From Phycisphaeraceae bacterium (lineage in GTDB: Bacteria > Planctomycetota > Phycisphaerae > Phycisphaerales > Phycisphaeraceae): a stretch of DNA of 24,634 bases. The notes under the pieces were generated by a model. That model searched no databases, was not told the DNA's origin, and saw only the letters and a program-made list of their open reading frames with translations. The stretch lies in the NCBI GenBank assembly GCA_029260675.1, contig JAJDCV010000252.1, forward strand, positions 1-24,634. The letters run 5' to 3'. A program made the translations under genes and the position numbers. Shown here piece after piece: positions 23,241 through 24,634 of this stretch (the stretch's first letter is position 1; every line of letters starts with the position of its first letter).

Positions 23241-24634
23241 CGGGGACCTCCTGAGGATTATACGTCTGCCACAGCCCCTGTTCATTAACTTCTAAAACCC
23301 CCATGTCGCGTTGGATCTGAAGCTCCGCGATCCGGTAGCTCACCAGGGCCGCGGTCAGAGCGTTCTGCGACTGCACCAGGTCGTTCTTGGCGTCCAGTGC
23401 GTTGCGGATGCTGCCCCGCCCGGCCGCCAACAGCATATTCGTGCTGCGGACACGTTCAAGGGCCAGGTTCACCGCGCCGGCCTGGATGTGCAGCGACTCA
23501 CGCGACTCAAGCAGGTCACGCAGGATATTACGCACGCCCAGCTTCACCTGGTCTTCTGATGCCTGCAGATCGCGGACCGCTCGCTTGAGGTTGATCAGGC
23601 TGTTGCGGTAGGTATTACGCTCGCGTGTCCGCTCCAACGGCAGGTCGATCGTCAGTAGCGCGTCATAGAACCCCTGGTCAAACCGTGGATCAAACGAGTC
23701 CGCGGAACCGGCGGATGATAGAGATCGGCTCTCACCCGCGGACGCTCGGCCAAGCAGCGTCAGCTCTGCACGCAGCGTGTCCGCAGCCACCACCACGGCG
23801 CGCTGCGCATCGTAGACACGGCCCTGCGCGATCCGCAGGTCCAGCCGGTGCTGTAATGCCAGATCGGTGGCCACCGGCACATCGAGCTCCATCGGGCCGG
23901 CGCCCTCACGGCTGGGTACCACCAGTGTCACCGGCGCATCGGCGGGCAACGCCTCGGCGGTCGAAGCCTGTGTGTCACGCTGAGGCAGCGATTCACGCAC
24001 GTCTTTGGCAAGCCGGGATAACTCGTCGCGGTCCAGCACAACATCCGCATCGGTCGGCAGGCCGAGGGTGACCTTAAACGAATCCAGCCTGCGCTCATAC
24101 GATTGCTGTGCCGAGATCCATCGCTGCCGGGCGCGCAGTTCGTCCTGCAACGCACGGTCGACCTCGATCTGCGACTGACGCCCGGCCTCGGCTTCACGCA
24201 TGACCTGGCGCACCGTCAGGACCAGCCCCTTGTAGTTGTCTTCCTCATTCTTCACCCGGTCGATCTGCTGCAGCACGGCCAGGTAATCGCTGGCGATATC
24301 CACCGCAAACGTCCGCTTGAAACGCTCGAAGGTATAGATCGCGTACAAGGCGTCACGCTCGGCCTGGGTCAAGGGCTCCGCCACGATGTGGGCGCCCGAA
24401 CCGCGTAAAAGGGGGATCTCCACCGACGTGTCTGCCGAGAGCGCGTTGCTCGATGAGTGGTCCTGAGACAGCAGCTTGACCACGTCCAGCGTGATCGCCC
24501 CGGTCAGGGTGATGCCGTTCTTGAGCCGTTGGGTGATATCGAAACTCGTGCTGGAATCAATGCCCGAGACCTCCGGGTCGACACCGGGGTTGTGGCTGAT
24601 ATCGGCACTGCTGACCCCCGCGAACGTCGTGCGG
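23212..24634 (-). CDS. TolC-like outer-membrane efflux protein (5' end outside window)
   Basis: The frame stays open from the stop at 23212 to the right edge, so the start is outside; the internal ATG at 24483 is not the start. At least 473 residues are visible. They are mostly long amphipathic helices with heptads: AERDALYAIYTFERFKRTFA, then YLAVLQQIDRV and LKRAVRDLQASEDQVKLGVRN. Upstream, the stretch ITQRLKNGITLTGAITLDV looks like a TolC beta-strand. Between the helical repeats lies a variable loop. The 3' end overlaps the adaptor start by 29 bp. As first visible gene of the operon it probably supplies the outer-membrane channel. Confidence 0.85.
   Translation of the reverse strand, partial: RTTFAGVSSADISHNPGVDPEVSGIDSSTSFDITQRLKNGITLTGAITLDVVKLLSQDHSSSNALSADTSVEIPLLRGSGAHIVAEPLTQAERDALYAIYTFERFKRTFAVDIASDYLAVLQQIDRVKNEEDNYKGLVLTVRQVMREAEAGRQSQIEVDRALQDELRARQRWISAQQSYERRLDSFKVTLGLPTDADVVLDRDELSRLAKDVRESLPQRDTQASTAEALPADAPVTLVVPSREGAGPMELDVPVATDLALQHRLDLRIAQGRVYDAQRAVVVAADTLRAELTLLGRASAGESRSLSSAGSADSFDPRFDQGFYDALLTIDLPLERTRERNTYRNSLINLKRAVRDLQASEDQVKLGVRNILRDLLESRESLHIQAGAVNLALERVRSTNMLLAAGRGSIRNALDAKNDLVQSQNALTAALVSYRIAELQIQRDMGVLEVNEQGLWQTYNPQEVPDDSDHHDNG
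23246..23252 (-). promoter_or_regulatory. Shine-Dalgarno deciding the adaptor start
   Basis: AGGAGGT on the minus strand lies five bases before the ATG at 23240, inside the end of the TolC-like gene. It rejects the more upstream ATG at 23285, which has no such site and would extend the overlap. Confidence 0.75.

Overview
The window looks like a high-GC planctomycete chromosome, most likely of the Phycisphaerae type. The grounds are a giant secreted repeat protein ending in a type I dockerin-like calcium-binding module, several genes that resemble divergent planctomycete versions of known families (a 'GYG' RNase HII, a GT4 glycosyltransferase), long non-coding spacers, and dispersed intergenic repeats of the CACCGCAGAGG and GACAGGATGACAGGATT kinds. 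This assignment is inference from gene content; no rRNA is present to test it.

Layout. 1-3529 (minus) is the 5' part of a secreted protein of at least 1176 residues built on about five tandem units of 187-188 residues, with the dockerin-like module at the left edge. 3681-4631 (minus) is D-Ala-D-Ala ligase, divergent from a clade 3-type catalase (4845-6344, plus) whose promoter carries a perfect 7-1-7 palindrome very close to a PerR box. 6345-10350 is a spacer-rich, accessory-looking stretch: inverted dispersed repeats, a pair of ~140-bp direct repeats that bracket a secreted ankyrin/serine hydrolase gene, and a lower-GC gene for an EVE-like/HNH endonuclease. 10351-14824 holds a conserved hypothetical gene, tRNA-Asn with a strong terminator, an Rrf2-family regulator with a full Cys3His Fe-S ligand pattern, tRNA-Glu (minus), a divergent RNase HII and a Nudix hydrolase. 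14960-19215 (all minus) holds a GT4 glycosyltransferase, a small hypothetical protein, a TrmH-type rRNA methyltransferase and a CDF metal transporter; the last two are 9 nt apart.

19359-24634 (minus) is a compact four-gene efflux operon: TolC-like outer-membrane factor (cut by the window edge), HlyD/MacA-like adaptor, MacB/LolD-type ATPase and MacB-type permease. All junctions overlap or nearly touch. Together they predict an ATP-driven tripartite pump, with MacB's ATPase and membrane parts on separate polypeptides.

I do not see a CRISPR array, prophage, transposase, integrase or a multi-gene defence island. The most interesting items are the catalase and serine-hydrolase promoters with palindromes beside or inside the promoter core, the ~140-bp intergenic direct repeat, the RNase HII with Tyr in place of the GRG-motif Arg, the EVE-like/HNH enzyme, and the long C-terminal tail on the efflux adaptor.
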